From: Chloroflexi bacterium HGW-Chloroflexi-10
GTDB taxonomy: Bacteria; Chloroflexota; Anaerolineae; Anaerolineales; Anaerolineaceae
DNA: 64,000 nucleotides
Assembly: GCA_002840755.1 (NCBI GenBank)
Contig: PHBZ01000018.1
Coordinates: 1 to 64,000 of the forward strand
Reading direction: 5' to 3'
Shown in pieces: positions 56,010 through 64,000 of the stretch. A program made the translations under genes and the position numbers. The notes below the pieces were generated by a model that saw only the letters and a program-made list of their open reading frames with translations, made no database searches and was not told the origin of the DNA. How positions within the stretch are numbered: position 1 is the first letter of the stretch; every line of letters starts with the position of its first letter.

Positions 56010-56038
56010 ATGATATCATGTCGAAAAATCAGCGTCAA
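56010..56038 (-). promoter_or_regulatory. Promoter of the hrcA-grpE-dnaK-dnaJ-prmA operon
   Basis: On the minus strand, TTGACG (56033-56038) and TATCAT (56010-56015) with 17 bases between. CIRCE begins at or near the expected start of transcription, so bound HrcA would block initiation. Confidence 0.85.
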
Positions 56039-56102
56039 GCCACTTTTTAGCTTTCTAATAGAATTCTGATAATAAATCATAGGTTAGGATGATTAACAAT
56101 AT

Positions 56103-56131
56103 TTGACCCAGTCTTTCAATCTCTATACAAT
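56103..56131 (+). promoter_or_regulatory. Promoter upstream of kamA
   Basis: TTGACC (56103-56108) and TACAAT (56126-56131) with a 17-base spacer. Transcription would start near 56138, leaving an untranslated leader of about 120 bases before the preferred kamA start. No riboswitch is recognised in it. Confidence 0.6.
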
Positions 56132-56258
56132 ATACATATGATAATAGATTTTCTTCGCCATGCAATTGCCGGATTCTTCCGAACAGATCATGATCCCCCG
56201 GATATGTTTGTATCCCTTCGCTCATCCAACTCCAAGAAATCGAAAGGAATCAAACAAA

Positions 56259-57599
56259 ATGAGTAGATTAATGTTTTCTTCTCGCCGCGCCCCGATTTAC
56301 GCGGATATAGCTGATGAAAAGTGGAATGATTGGCGCTGGCAAATGAGTAACCGCTTAAATTCGGCTGAAGATTTTCAAAAAGTATTAACTCTAACGGACA
56401 GCGAGATAGAGGCCCTCAATTCCGAGGGTTTGTTCCGCGTAGATATCACTCCTTACTATGTATCTCTAATTAATCCGGAGGACCCCAACGACCCTATTCG
56501 TAAACAGGTCATTCCAACCGCAGGAGAAATCTTACCATTTACCGGTATGATGGAAGATTCATTGGCCGAAGACCGCCATTCCCCGGTTCCTGGACTGGTA
56601 CATCGCTATCCCGATCGAGTGCTCATGCTGGTAACTACCCAGTGTGCTTCCTATTGCCGATATTGTACGCGTTCACGTATCGTCGGTGATCCTTCTGCAC
56701 AATTTTCACGTGCAGAATTTGAATTGCAACTCGATTATTTACGCCGTACTCCACAGGTACGTGATGTACTCCTCTCCGGGGGTGACCCGCTTACCCTGGC
56801 GCCAAAAATGCTGGAGTACTTGCTTTCGGCTTTACGTGATATACCTCATATCGAAATCATCCGTATCGGGTCCCGCGTCCCGGTTTTTATGCCGCAACGC
56901 GTCACCGATGAATTATGTGATGTTCTACAAAAATTTCACCCTTTATGGCTAAATATCCATGTCAACCACCCGAATGAAATCAGCCAGGAATTGGAAATTG
57001 CTTGCGACAAAATGACCCGTGCCGGAATTCCACTAGGGAATCAATCGGTTTTGCTGGCTGGAATCAATGACTGCGTCCATATCCAACGCCAACTGGTTCA
57101 CGATCTGGTGAAAATTCGGGTGCGACCATATTATCTCTACCAATGTGATCTTGTTGAGGGTGCCGGCCATTTCCGCACTCCGGTTGCCAAGGGGATCGAA
57201 ATTATTGAAGGGTTGCGCGGCCACACATCCGGATATGCCGTACCCACTTTCGTAGTGGATGCACCGGGCGGCGGTGGTAAAATTCCAGTGATGCCTAATT
57301 ATCAAATCAGTGCATCCGATCACAAGATAATCTTGCGAAATTATGAAGGTTATATCACCACCTATGAAGAACCAACCGAATATCAGATGCACGACCCCAA
57401 GACTTGCAGTTATTGCCGGGATAAACGTGTAGAACCCGGGCAAAGCGGCGTATTTGGTCTTTTGGATAGTGAGGATATGTTTATTAAACCCGAGGGTTTT
57501 GATCAGCTCCACAACCGTGATGGTAGTACCCACCGGTTACGCAGCAACACAGAAAAGTGGAAACCTTTAGGAATTGGAGAAAGTAAAAAGGAGGAATAA
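56259..57599 (+). CDS. kamA: Lysine 2,3-aminomutase (radical SAM, PLP)
   Basis: 446 residues from ATG 56259; a longer in-frame start at 56160 has no ribosome-binding site. The radical-SAM triad is CASYCRYC. LLSGGDPLTL, IHVNHPNEI, QSVLLAGINDCV, RPYYLYQCDL, TPVAKGIEIIEGLRGHTSGY and VDAPGGGGKIPVMPNY match clostridial KamA closely; the PLP lysine lies in the last of these. A C-terminal CSYC pair supports zinc binding. It makes L-beta-lysine, for lysine fermentation or beta-lysine osmolytes. No other kam or abl gene is adjacent. It is three bases from an aldo/keto reductase. Confidence 0.95.
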   Translation: MSRLMFSSRRAPIYADIADEKWNDWRWQMSNRLNSAEDFQKVLTLTDSEIEALNSEGLFRVDITPYYVSLINPEDPNDPIRKQVIPTAGEILPFTGMMEDSLAEDRHSPVPGLVHRYPDRVLMLVTTQCASYCRYCTRSRIVGDPSAQFSRAEFELQLDYLRRTPQVRDVLLSGGDPLTLAPKMLEYLLSALRDIPHIEIIRIGSRVPVFMPQRVTDELCDVLQKFHPLWLNIHVNHPNEISQELEIACDKMTRAGIPLGNQSVLLAGINDCVHIQRQLVHDLVKIRVRPYYLYQCDLVEGAGHFRTPVAKGIEIIEGLRGHTSGYAVPTFVVDAPGGGGKIPVMPNYQISASDHKIILRNYEGYITTYEEPTEYQMHDPKTCSYCRDKRVEPGQSGVFGLLDSEDMFIKPEGFDQLHNRDGSTHRLRSNTEKWKPLGIGESKKEE

Positions 57600-57601
57600 G
57601 C

Positions 57602-58573
57602 ATGCACTATCGCAGATTAGGCCGCTCCGGTTTAAAAGTGAGTGAAATCGCCCTGGGTGCCTGGATTACTATGGGAAGCCAGATTGATGAAAATATTTCA
57701 TCGGAATTAATCCATACAGCTTACGAACAGGGTATCAATTTTTTTGACAACGCGGATGCATATGCCATGGGACAAGCTGAAACCGTCATGGGTAAAGCGA
57801 TTAAAGATATTCCCAGGGAAGGATTGGTAATTTCCAGTAAAGTATTCTGGCCTACCATGCCAGGCCCAAATGGTCGTGGATTATCCCGTAAACATATGAC
57901 CGAATCACTCAATTCATCTCTGAAACGGTTGGATAGTGACTATCTTGATATTTACTATTGTCACCGCTATGATCCCGATACACCCGTGGAAGAAGTTGTC
58001 TTCACTATGAATACCTTCATCCAACAAGGAAAAATTTTATATTGGGGAACGTCTGAATGGGAGGCCGCTCAAATTACGCAAGCTGTGGGAATTGCCAGGC
58101 AGTTAAATCTCATACCCCCGGTCGTGGAGCAACCACAATATAATATGTTCCATCGCCGGAGAGTGGAAGAGCAGCTTACCCCAGTCTGCAGGGAATTTGG
58201 AATCGGCCTGACTACCTGGTCACCGCTTTACTCCGGAATTTTAACTGGAAAGTACAATGACGGGATACCGGAAGGTTCGCGCGCATCTCTCGAGACCATG
58301 AGTTGGATCCGCGACCGTATCACCGAATCGCGAATCAACAAAGTGAGGCAATTAACTGCCCTGGCCAGTGAACTAGAGATTACCACAGGCCAATTAGCCA
58401 TCGCCTGGCTGTTACGGCGCAAAGAAGTGTCCTGTGTTATTACAGGGGCAACCCGTTTGGAACAATTGGACGAAAACTTGCTTGCGGCCGAAGCCCAAAA
58501 ACATCTGAGCGATGATTTATTGGAAAACATTGAATCTATCATCGGCCCATTGGAAGAAAACCCGGAAGATTAA
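57602..58573 (+). CDS. Aldo/keto reductase (Kv-beta-like)
   Basis: 323 residues, TIM barrel. FFDNADAYAMGQAETVMGKAI includes the catalytic Asp and Tyr, LVISSKVFW the Lys, and YCHRYDPDTP the His. TWSPLYSGILTGKY and the C-terminal VITGATRLEQLDENL bind NADPH. This is the subfamily of potassium-channel beta subunits and YghZ-like reductases. It directly follows kamA and is probably co-transcribed; whether it acts on a lysine-derived aldehyde is only a guess. Confidence 0.9.
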   Translation: MHYRRLGRSGLKVSEIALGAWITMGSQIDENISSELIHTAYEQGINFFDNADAYAMGQAETVMGKAIKDIPREGLVISSKVFWPTMPGPNGRGLSRKHMTESLNSSLKRLDSDYLDIYYCHRYDPDTPVEEVVFTMNTFIQQGKILYWGTSEWEAAQITQAVGIARQLNLIPPVVEQPQYNMFHRRRVEEQLTPVCREFGIGLTTWSPLYSGILTGKYNDGIPEGSRASLETMSWIRDRITESRINKVRQLTALASELEITTGQLAIAWLLRRKEVSCVITGATRLEQLDENLLAAEAQKHLSDDLLENIESIIGPLEENPED

Positions 58574-58592
58574 TAATTTTCTCAAATAATTT

Positions 58593-58639
58593 AAAAGATG
58601 GTGTTATAGATTGCCAGACTATTCATAACACCATCTTTT
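58593..58639. terminator. Bidirectional intrinsic terminator
   Basis: Perfect 15-base arms (58593-58607 and 58625-58639) with a 17-base loop, followed by T's on the plus strand and, read the other way, on the minus strand. It separates the aldo/keto reductase from the convergent lipoprotein. Confidence 0.85.
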
Positions 58640-58642
58640 TTT

Positions 58643-59761
58643 TCACTGTTTAGGTTTTAGTTCCAGATTACATTGATAAATAATCAAGTCATTAAATTCA
58701 GGGCTGCGGTAAACCTGGTTTATCCGGTAGATCACAGCTATTCCATAATTTACCCGGGCTGCATTTACCAGCTGGTACGCAGAGAAATTCTTCTCAGCAG
58801 AAAGATTAACTGTCCATTCCTGATTATCACCCTTAGTCATGGTCACCGTGGTCCAGTTTGGGTTAGTTTCTGTTTCACTTTCAAGACGATAAATAAAATA
58901 GACCTGATTAACTGTTTCCTGATTGCGCAGTGTAACCAGTAACAAGGTACTTTCATCACCGCATAAATCGCCAAAATATATTTCTTTGCGGCTCAATAAA
59001 ACTGAACTGACGGAAGGAATTTCGTCAAGATTGCCTTCTGTAGTGCTAACAGAATTTTCTTCGACAACAAATGCAAACGGAAGTTCCAACGGATTGGGTG
59101 CCACCGCAGCTATGATTTTTACCACTTCAATCATTTTTTCACGTGCTTCATTAATGGAAAAACCGTACAGTCCCACGCGTATATACCGGTCAGAATCGAC
59201 TACTTCAATTATAGCGGTGGCTGCATCTGGTAAATAATGAAAAATGGCTGAGTCACCTATTGTTAGTAATGGTTCCCACCGATATTCCAGAGCCCGGTAA
59301 ATTGATTGGGTCGATTGTATAAATGCATTTAATTCAAGAGCAGTGCCACTTTCCAATGTAGTTGAAATTAACGAATTAATATCAGGATCATTCCAATTTT
59401 CATCCAATTTCGCTGTAAAATACCGTACCGCCTGATCGGCTTGCTGTGCCTGAGTAATTACAAACACAAGTGAGCGTGTTTCCCACTGATTAGATACACG
59501 GCACCCACCATTCTCTTCTACTGAAATCAAGGGTGATTCAAGAAAGAACTGGTATTTTTCTTCTTCAGTCAGCAAGTTACAGACAGAAAATGGTTCATCA
59601 GTAACATGGATGGTTGCAGTTGGTATGGGTGTGTTTTCGTGAACAGAAATATTATTGGTAGGATTATTTTTACCACAACCAGAAAATATAATCATTACAG
59701 ATAACAAAATCAGAACCACTTTATATAAAGGCTCTCGTTTTGAAAAACATTTTTCACCCAT
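58643..59761 (-). CDS. Hypothetical lipoprotein
   Basis: 372 residues from ATG 59759-59761; an ATG at 59782 is possible and would lie at the predicted transcription start. The signal segment ends IIFSGCG, a good lipobox, followed by an Asn/Thr/Pro-rich linker. The exported part has two regions: residues 60-220, with three cysteines, and 250-370, with NWTTVTMTKGDNQEWTVNL, which looks like a beta-sandwich. No family is recognised. It is monocistronic. Confidence 0.65.
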   Translation of the reverse strand: MGEKCFSKREPLYKVVLILLSVMIIFSGCGKNNPTNNISVHENTPIPTATIHVTDEPFSVCNLLTEEEKYQFFLESPLISVEENGGCRVSNQWETRSLVFVITQAQQADQAVRYFTAKLDENWNDPDINSLISTTLESGTALELNAFIQSTQSIYRALEYRWEPLLTIGDSAIFHYLPDAATAIIEVVDSDRYIRVGLYGFSINEAREKMIEVVKIIAAVAPNPLELPFAFVVEENSVSTTEGNLDEIPSVSSVLLSRKEIYFGDLCGDESTLLLVTLRNQETVNQVYFIYRLESETETNPNWTTVTMTKGDNQEWTVNLSAEKNFSAYQLVNAARVNYGIAVIYRINQVYRSPEFNDLIIYQCNLELKPKQ

Positions 59762-59789
59762 GATTATCCATATCTTATCCATTCCCTAT

Positions 59790-59817
59790 ATTATACTCTT
59801 GCAATAAACCTAGCCAA
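59790..59817 (-). promoter_or_regulatory. Promoter of the lipoprotein gene
   Basis: On the minus strand, TTGGCT (59812-59817) and TATAAT (59790-59795) with a 16-base spacer. The expected start of transcription is close to the upstream ATG at 59782. Confidence 0.55.
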
Positions 59818-59825
59818 CTGGGTAA

Positions 59826-59854
59826 TTGACGGGTCAATTCACGTTATATATAAT
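59826..59854 (+). promoter_or_regulatory. Promoter of the valS T-box leader
   Basis: TTGACG (59826-59831) and TATAAT (59849-59854) with exactly 17 bases between. Transcription would start near 59861, giving a leader of about 300 bases before valS. Confidence 0.85.
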
Positions 59855-59860
59855 CAAACC

Positions 59861-60137
59861 ATGGTTATATATAGTTCCAATCGGGAGTAGTAAATCTACA
59901 AATTCCTTTACAGAGAAGGAGGTCACAGGCTGAAAGCCTCCAAAGTAGAATTCGGATTGAAGTCGCCTGATATTGATACCGCAGAAATTCCCTGGGAAGA
60001 GTAGACCGGTACGGGTAAGCCCGTTACAGCGAAATCCGGATGTTAGTCCGGGAAGTTGAGTGCACTGCTCATACAGCAGCGAAAAGAGGTGGTACCGCGG
60101 AAGCAAATTGGCTTTTCGTCCTCACGGATGGAAAGCC
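59861..60137 (+). promoter_or_regulatory. T-box riboswitch, valine-specific (GUC specifier)
   Basis: The T-box core AGGTGGTACCGCGG lies at about 60087-60100. Upstream, stem I shows CAGAGA and the paired GGAGG/CCTCC distal arm near 59911-59940, and the GAA-GTC-GCCTGA context, where GTC at 59962-59964 is the specifier and encodes valine. Past the T-box, GGCTTTTCGTCC and GGATGGAAAGCC (60110-60137) form the terminator, followed by TTATTTATTTT. Uncharged tRNA-Val binding would favour the antiterminator and read-through into valS. The specifier agrees with the downstream gene. Confidence 0.94.
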
Positions 60138-60163
60138 TTATTTATTTTAACTGGAGGAAGATG

Positions 60164-62626
60164 ATGGCACTTGAGAAACATTACCCCACAAAACAAAAAG
60201 AATTGATATACGCAGCCTTTTGGGAAACAGAAGGTGTTTATCATTTTGAGCCTGATGCAAATAAACCCGTCTATAGCATTGATACACCACCACCCACCGT
60301 TTCCGGCAAGCTGCATCTGGGTCATGTGTATTCTTACAGTCATGCCGATTTTATGGCCCGTTTTCACCGGATGCAAGGGGAAAATGTGTTTTACCCGATG
60401 GGCTATGATGACAACGGTCTGCCAACGGAACGACTCGTAGAAAAAAAGCTGGGAATCCGTGGCAACCAGTTAAACCGCGAGGCTTTTATACAAAAGTGCC
60501 TGGAAATCAGTGCAGAAACAGAAAAAGAATACCAGCAACTCTGGCAGCGTCTGGGATTGAGTATTGATTGGCGGTACACTTACCGCACCAACGACAACTC
60601 ATCACGGCGCATTGCACAACAATCATTTTTGGATTTATTTTCTCAGAATCTGATTTACCAGGAAAAAGCGCCGGCCATCTGGTGCCCAGAATGCCATACT
60701 TCTCTAGCCCAGGCTGACTTAAATGACTTGGAAAGAGAAACAGAATTTGTGAACATCCGCTTTAAATTAGAGAGCGGGGAAGATCTGATCATTGCTACTA
60801 CCCGTCCCGAATTGTTGGCTGCCTGTGTGGCAATTTTCGTCCACCCGGAAGATGAACGATTCCTAAAGCATATCGGAAAAACAGCCTTTGTTCCCATTTA
60901 TCAGCAAAAGGTACCCATCCTAGCCGACCCCAGAGCAGATCCCAATAAAGGCAGTGGCGCTGTGATGTGCTGTACCTTTGGTGACCAAATGGATGTGATC
61001 TGGTGGCAGCAGCACCACCTTCCACTCATCGAAATCATTCAACCAGACGGAAATCTGGCAGAAATAGCTGGCGATTTAACTGGCATGCCAGTTGCAAAGG
61101 CGAGAAAATTGATCAAGCAAATCCTATCCGACCAAGGACACCAGATCGACAGGCAACCGTGCAACCAATCGATCAGGGTGCACGAACGTTGTGATACTGC
61201 TGTGGAATGGATATTAACCCACCAATGGTTTTTGCAGATTTTACCGCAAAAACAGACTTTTCTGGAGTTAGGGAAACAGATCAACTGGTACCCAACGCAC
61301 ATGTCAGCCCGTTATCAAACCTGGGTAGAGAATCTGAGTTGGGATTGGTGCATATCCCGCCAGCGTTTTTTTGGTGTACCCATCCCTGTATGGAATTGTA
61401 GTGCATGCGGCAAGCACAAATTGGCTTCAGCGGACCAATTACCGGTAAATCCACTGCTCGACGCTCCACAAACCCCATGTACCTGCGGAAATACAAATTT
61501 TGAACCAGAAACAGATGTGCTGGACACCTGGTTCACCTCTTCCACATCGCCACAAATTATCGGCCGGTGGTTGGAGGATGAGAACCTTTTCCGGCAGGTC
61601 TTTCCTGCCAGCCTGCGTCCTCAGGCACATGAGATTATTCGCACCTGGGCTTTCTATACCATTGTTAAAAGCCATTATCTCCACCGTCAGTTACCCTGGA
61701 AAAATATTTTGATCTCCGGTTGGGGATTAGCCGGCGAGGGTATGGGTAAGATCAGTAAGAGCCGGGGCGGAGGTTCTGTGGCACCCATCGAAATGTTGAA
61801 TCGCTATTCTGCGGATGCCCTGCGTTATTGGGCTGCCAGTACCGTTACCGGTAAAGATGCCATCATTAATGAAGAAAAATTCCAGAACGGCACTAAACTG
61901 GTAACAAAATTATGGAATGTGGCTCGTTTTTGCGAACCTTTTCTGCAGACTCCAATCCCAATGTTAGAACCAAGCGCTTACTCTCCGGTGGATCGCTGGA
62001 TTTTGGCGGAATGCCAGGTTATGGTTGAAACCTGCACAGAATACTTCGAAAATTATGATTACGCGCAAGCCAAAAATACTGTTGAAAATTTTTTCTGGCA
62101 TATTCTCGCCGATAATTACCTGGAAATGGCGAAATTCCGTCTTTACGACAACACGCATTCCGGGCATGATACGGCACGATCTGTATTAAAACAGGTCTTC
62201 CTTACCGTTTTACAAATCCTTGCTCCAATACTACCTTTCATTACCGAATCGATTTACCAAATTTTGTTTGCAGGTGAAGCTGGAGGAACACTGGATTCTT
62301 CTTCAGCGACCATTCACCGTAGCCTATGGCCAAAGGTAGATGCGCTATGGAAAGACGATGAAATTCTACTATTTGGTTCAGCCTTGCTGGAAACAATCAC
62401 CAAGGTTCGCCGTTATAAAAGTGAACACAACCTTGGCTTAGGGGCTGTGATTGATCATTTATGCCTATCCTGCCAAAATCTGCAGCACCTGCATCTGTTT
62501 ACATTAGCAATGACCGATTTGAAATCCGTGACCCGAGCCACTAAAATCGAGATTCTAGAAAAAAGCCAGGAAGATGCAGATGTTTCTACCGAATCCATCA
62601 GCATCCAAATAATCACATGTGCTTGA
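60164..62626 (+). CDS. valS: Valyl-tRNA synthetase, DDNGLPTE type
   Basis: 820 residues from ATG 60164, six bases after GGAGG; the adjacent ATG at 60161 is also possible. HIGH motif: LHLGHVYSYSHAD; KMSKS motif: GMGKISKSRGG. An editing domain with TTRPELLAACVA and two Cys-pair knuckles (CPEC, CSAC) is present. The segment GYDDNGLPTERLVEKKLG replaces the GTDHAGIATQ motif of usual bacterial ValRS and matches the archaeal/rickettsial branch. The C-terminal coiled coil of the bacterial type is missing. It is controlled by the T-box leader. Confidence 0.94.
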   Translation: MALEKHYPTKQKELIYAAFWETEGVYHFEPDANKPVYSIDTPPPTVSGKLHLGHVYSYSHADFMARFHRMQGENVFYPMGYDDNGLPTERLVEKKLGIRGNQLNREAFIQKCLEISAETEKEYQQLWQRLGLSIDWRYTYRTNDNSSRRIAQQSFLDLFSQNLIYQEKAPAIWCPECHTSLAQADLNDLERETEFVNIRFKLESGEDLIIATTRPELLAACVAIFVHPEDERFLKHIGKTAFVPIYQQKVPILADPRADPNKGSGAVMCCTFGDQMDVIWWQQHHLPLIEIIQPDGNLAEIAGDLTGMPVAKARKLIKQILSDQGHQIDRQPCNQSIRVHERCDTAVEWILTHQWFLQILPQKQTFLELGKQINWYPTHMSARYQTWVENLSWDWCISRQRFFGVPIPVWNCSACGKHKLASADQLPVNPLLDAPQTPCTCGNTNFEPETDVLDTWFTSSTSPQIIGRWLEDENLFRQVFPASLRPQAHEIIRTWAFYTIVKSHYLHRQLPWKNILISGWGLAGEGMGKISKSRGGGSVAPIEMLNRYSADALRYWAASTVTGKDAIINEEKFQNGTKLVTKLWNVARFCEPFLQTPIPMLEPSAYSPVDRWILAECQVMVETCTEYFENYDYAQAKNTVENFFWHILADNYLEMAKFRLYDNTHSGHDTARSVLKQVFLTVLQILAPILPFITESIYQILFAGEAGGTLDSSSATIHRSLWPKVDALWKDDEILLFGSALLETITKVRRYKSEHNLGLGAVIDHLCLSCQNLQHLHLFTLAMTDLKSVTRATKIEILEKSQEDADVSTESISIQIITCA

Positions 62627-62629
62627 AAT

Positions 62630-62650
62630 AAACCGAGTCGGGTTTTGTTT
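62630..62650 (+). terminator. Possible weak terminator after valS
   Basis: AAACC (62630-62634) and GGTTT (62641-62645) can pair, followed by T-rich TTGTTTG. The stem is only five base pairs. The rest of the 190-base gap to the next gene shows nothing else recognisable. Confidence 0.3.
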
Positions 62651-62817
62651 GCGTTGTCTTTTTCACCTGCAAATTCTCACATCCAAAACTGCAATAATTC
62701 TTCACGCAGTACTCAGTACTTTTCCCCGATTAATACTTTCTCATTTCCCTCTTAATCTACCCCATTGACGATAATTTTTGGAAACCGTATAATCAGAGTA
62801 GAAATTGGAGGTTGAAT

Positions 62818-63036
62818 ATGGTAGACAAGAAACAGGAAACCCACAGTAACCCAAATATCAGTGAAGCGCGTGAACATTTCCGTGCTGCGCGAAAATCCAT
62901 GCGCAAATCTTTTGAATCTCTACTCCCCGCTGGTTTCCATGAAAACCGCCGCCAGGCACAATCAGAATTTTTGCATGGGATGCGTAAAATGGTCGATGCT
63001 GCTATTGAGCACACCGAAAAAGCAGACAAACGCTAA
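62818..63036 (+). CDS. Small helical protein of unknown function
   Basis: 72 residues from ATG 62818, with GGAGG six bases upstream. The sequence is rich in Arg, Lys, Glu and His with heptad-like spacing (REHFRAARKSMRKSFESLL ... FLHGMRKMVDAAIEHTEK), suggesting two amphipathic helices. No cysteine, signal or membrane segment. I do not recognise the family. It is convergent with the UbiB-like kinase, with a six-base gap. Confidence 0.7.
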   Translation: MVDKKQETHSNPNISEAREHFRAARKSMRKSFESLLPAGFHENRRQAQSEFLHGMRKMVDAAIEHTEKADKR

Positions 63037-63042
63037 TAATTC

Positions 63043-64000
63043 TTATCGCGCAAACAAAACAAACACAAAAGTAATCAGGGCACCAATTGCCAGACCTATG
63101 GCGATTGGTGCTTCTTGTGCCAGATAAAACTGGACACTGGCAGAGAGGAAGCCAATAAATAGAATTGCCGCAACCAGGCGCCTTAGCCCCACTTCCAATG
63201 CTTTGATCCTCCGGTCTGTTTCCGGAACCTTAATTTCTAAATTACCCTGTTCAATCCGGCTAATCAATTGGTCAGTTCTTTTTGGCAAACCTGTCAAAAT
63301 GGTTACCAAACTGCCAATTTCATTCAACCAGAAACGCCACTGGCTGCCGCCTTCCGTGTTTACCAATTTCTGCACATAGGGGCTAATATTTTTCCAAACA
63401 TTGAATTCTGTATTCAACCCGCTGCAAATTCCGGAAAGTATCCCCAGAGAACGAGCCAGAAGTAAAATATTTTGAGGAATTTGAAAAGGCATTTCATAAA
63501 TCAATGCGCCAAATTCCTGGAAGAATGCTTTTGCCTCTTCCTGGTGCATCTGCCGTAATTCTCCCATAGTTTTACCCCAAAAATGCTCAAACACCCGGTT
63601 GGTAGCACGTTCCAATAAATCAACGTCGGTATTCGGTAGAAGGACACCCAGGGTCTGGTAAGCCTGGATAATCCGGTGCGCATCGCGGGTGCCCACGCCA
63701 ACCAGAATCTCACGTAACGTTGTCATAAGATTTTCAGAGATTACCCCTGCCATCCCAAAATCGATAAAGACCAGCCGCCAGTTTTGCCCAATCCGTCCAC
63801 TTTCTTCTGGCGAAACCGGTAAAACAAAAAGATTTCCCGGATGAGGATCGGCATGAAAAAAGCGATCTTCAAAAATTTGCTGCAGATATGTATCAAATAA
63901 TTGATCCGATACCTGCTCACGATCAATTCCGCAAGCTTCAATCTTCGCATAATCGGTAATCTTGATCGCATCAATATACTCCAAAGTCAATACCCGGCGG
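63043..64000 (-). CDS. UbiB/ABC1 (AarF) family atypical kinase, C-terminal part
   Basis: The frame is open to the right edge, so the gene's start is outside. The visible 319 codons hold FFHADPHPGNLFV (catalytic loop) and VFIDFGMAG (metal-binding DFG), then a helical region and two C-terminal membrane helices (about the last 45 residues, ending in FVFVLFAR). UbiB-like proteins are membrane-bound ATPases linked to isoprenoid quinone or lipid handling. The N-terminal lobe with the KxGQ motif is not visible. Confidence 0.9.
   Translation of the reverse strand, partial: RRVLTLEYIDAIKITDYAKIEACGIDREQVSDQLFDTYLQQIFEDRFFHADPHPGNLFVLPVSPEESGRIGQNWRLVFIDFGMAGVISENLMTTLREILVGVGTRDAHRIIQAYQTLGVLLPNTDVDLLERATNRVFEHFWGKTMGELRQMHQEEAKAFFQEFGALIYEMPFQIPQNILLLARSLGILSGICSGLNTEFNVWKNISPYVQKLVNTEGGSQWRFWLNEIGSLVTILTGLPKRTDQLISRIEQGNLEIKVPETDRRIKALEVGLRRLVAAILFIGFLSASVQFYLAQEAPIAIGLAIGALITFVFVLFAR

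Noticed and set aside
57033-57533. Minus-strand open frame of 166 codons inside kamA
   Set aside because: It is antisense to highly conserved KamA sequence and shows no family motif.
1-64000. Searched for CRISPR arrays, insertion sequences, toxin-antitoxin or defence genes
   Set aside because: No repeat-spacer pattern, transposase, or recognised defence-system protein was seen.

Overview
The window reads as chromosomal DNA of an AT-rich bacterium, most likely a member of the Chloroflexota (Anaerolineae-like). This is inference from gene content, not from a marker gene: a HrcA/CIRCE heat-shock operon, a T-box leader on valS, a DUF951 protein, two MGDG-synthase-like glycosyltransferases, an SPFH/NfeD pair and System I cytochrome c maturation genes occur together. 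No rRNA, CRISPR array, insertion sequence or phage gene was seen. Genes are tightly packed and many are translationally coupled by ATGA or TAATG overlaps. Ribosome-binding sites are mostly GGAGG-like, and several genes start with TTG or GTG.

Layout. 1-2.9 kb (minus): the start of ccmF, ccmE of the unusual CxxxY type, a glycolipid glycosyltransferase and pncC. 3.0-10.1 kb: a GH1 glycosidase, an unknown four-helix membrane protein behind a consensus promoter, an OmpR-type two-component system, RNase D, a beta-CASP nuclease and tRNA-Ser(CGA). 10.1-17.7 kb: a PAS/GAF/HD-GYP sensor, a small SWIM zinc protein, a GNAT acetyltransferase, SPFH/NfeD, metG and a lipoprotein.

17.7-40.4 kb is a large surface-polysaccharide locus. 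It holds dTDP-rhamnose synthesis (rmlCBAD), an ABC exporter, five GT2/GT4-type glycosyltransferases, three large multi-pass membrane proteins, a Wzz-like protein, an O-antigen-ligase/polymerase-like protein, a Wzx-like flippase, and a UDP-sugar dehydrogenase with an epimerase. Both ABC-dependent and Wzx-type export genes are present.

40.4-48.7 kb: uracil-DNA glycosylase, the t6A/RimI cluster (rimI, tsaB, tsaE), a second MGDG-type glycosyltransferase and DUF951, divergent from an M50 peptidase and a prephenate-dehydrogenase-like gene. These are followed by an apparent GIY-YIG nuclease-galactokinase fusion, a lipoprotein, a ferredoxin and a phosphoribosyltransferase. 48.8-56 kb: nicotinate phosphoribosyltransferase, then the hrcA-grpE-dnaK-dnaJ-prmA operon read leftward from a CIRCE-controlled promoter. 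56.1-64 kb: lysine 2,3-aminomutase with an aldo/keto reductase, a lipoprotein, a T-box-controlled valS whose product has the DDNGLPTE-type signature, a small helical protein, and the C-terminal part of a UbiB/ABC1 kinase cut by the right edge.
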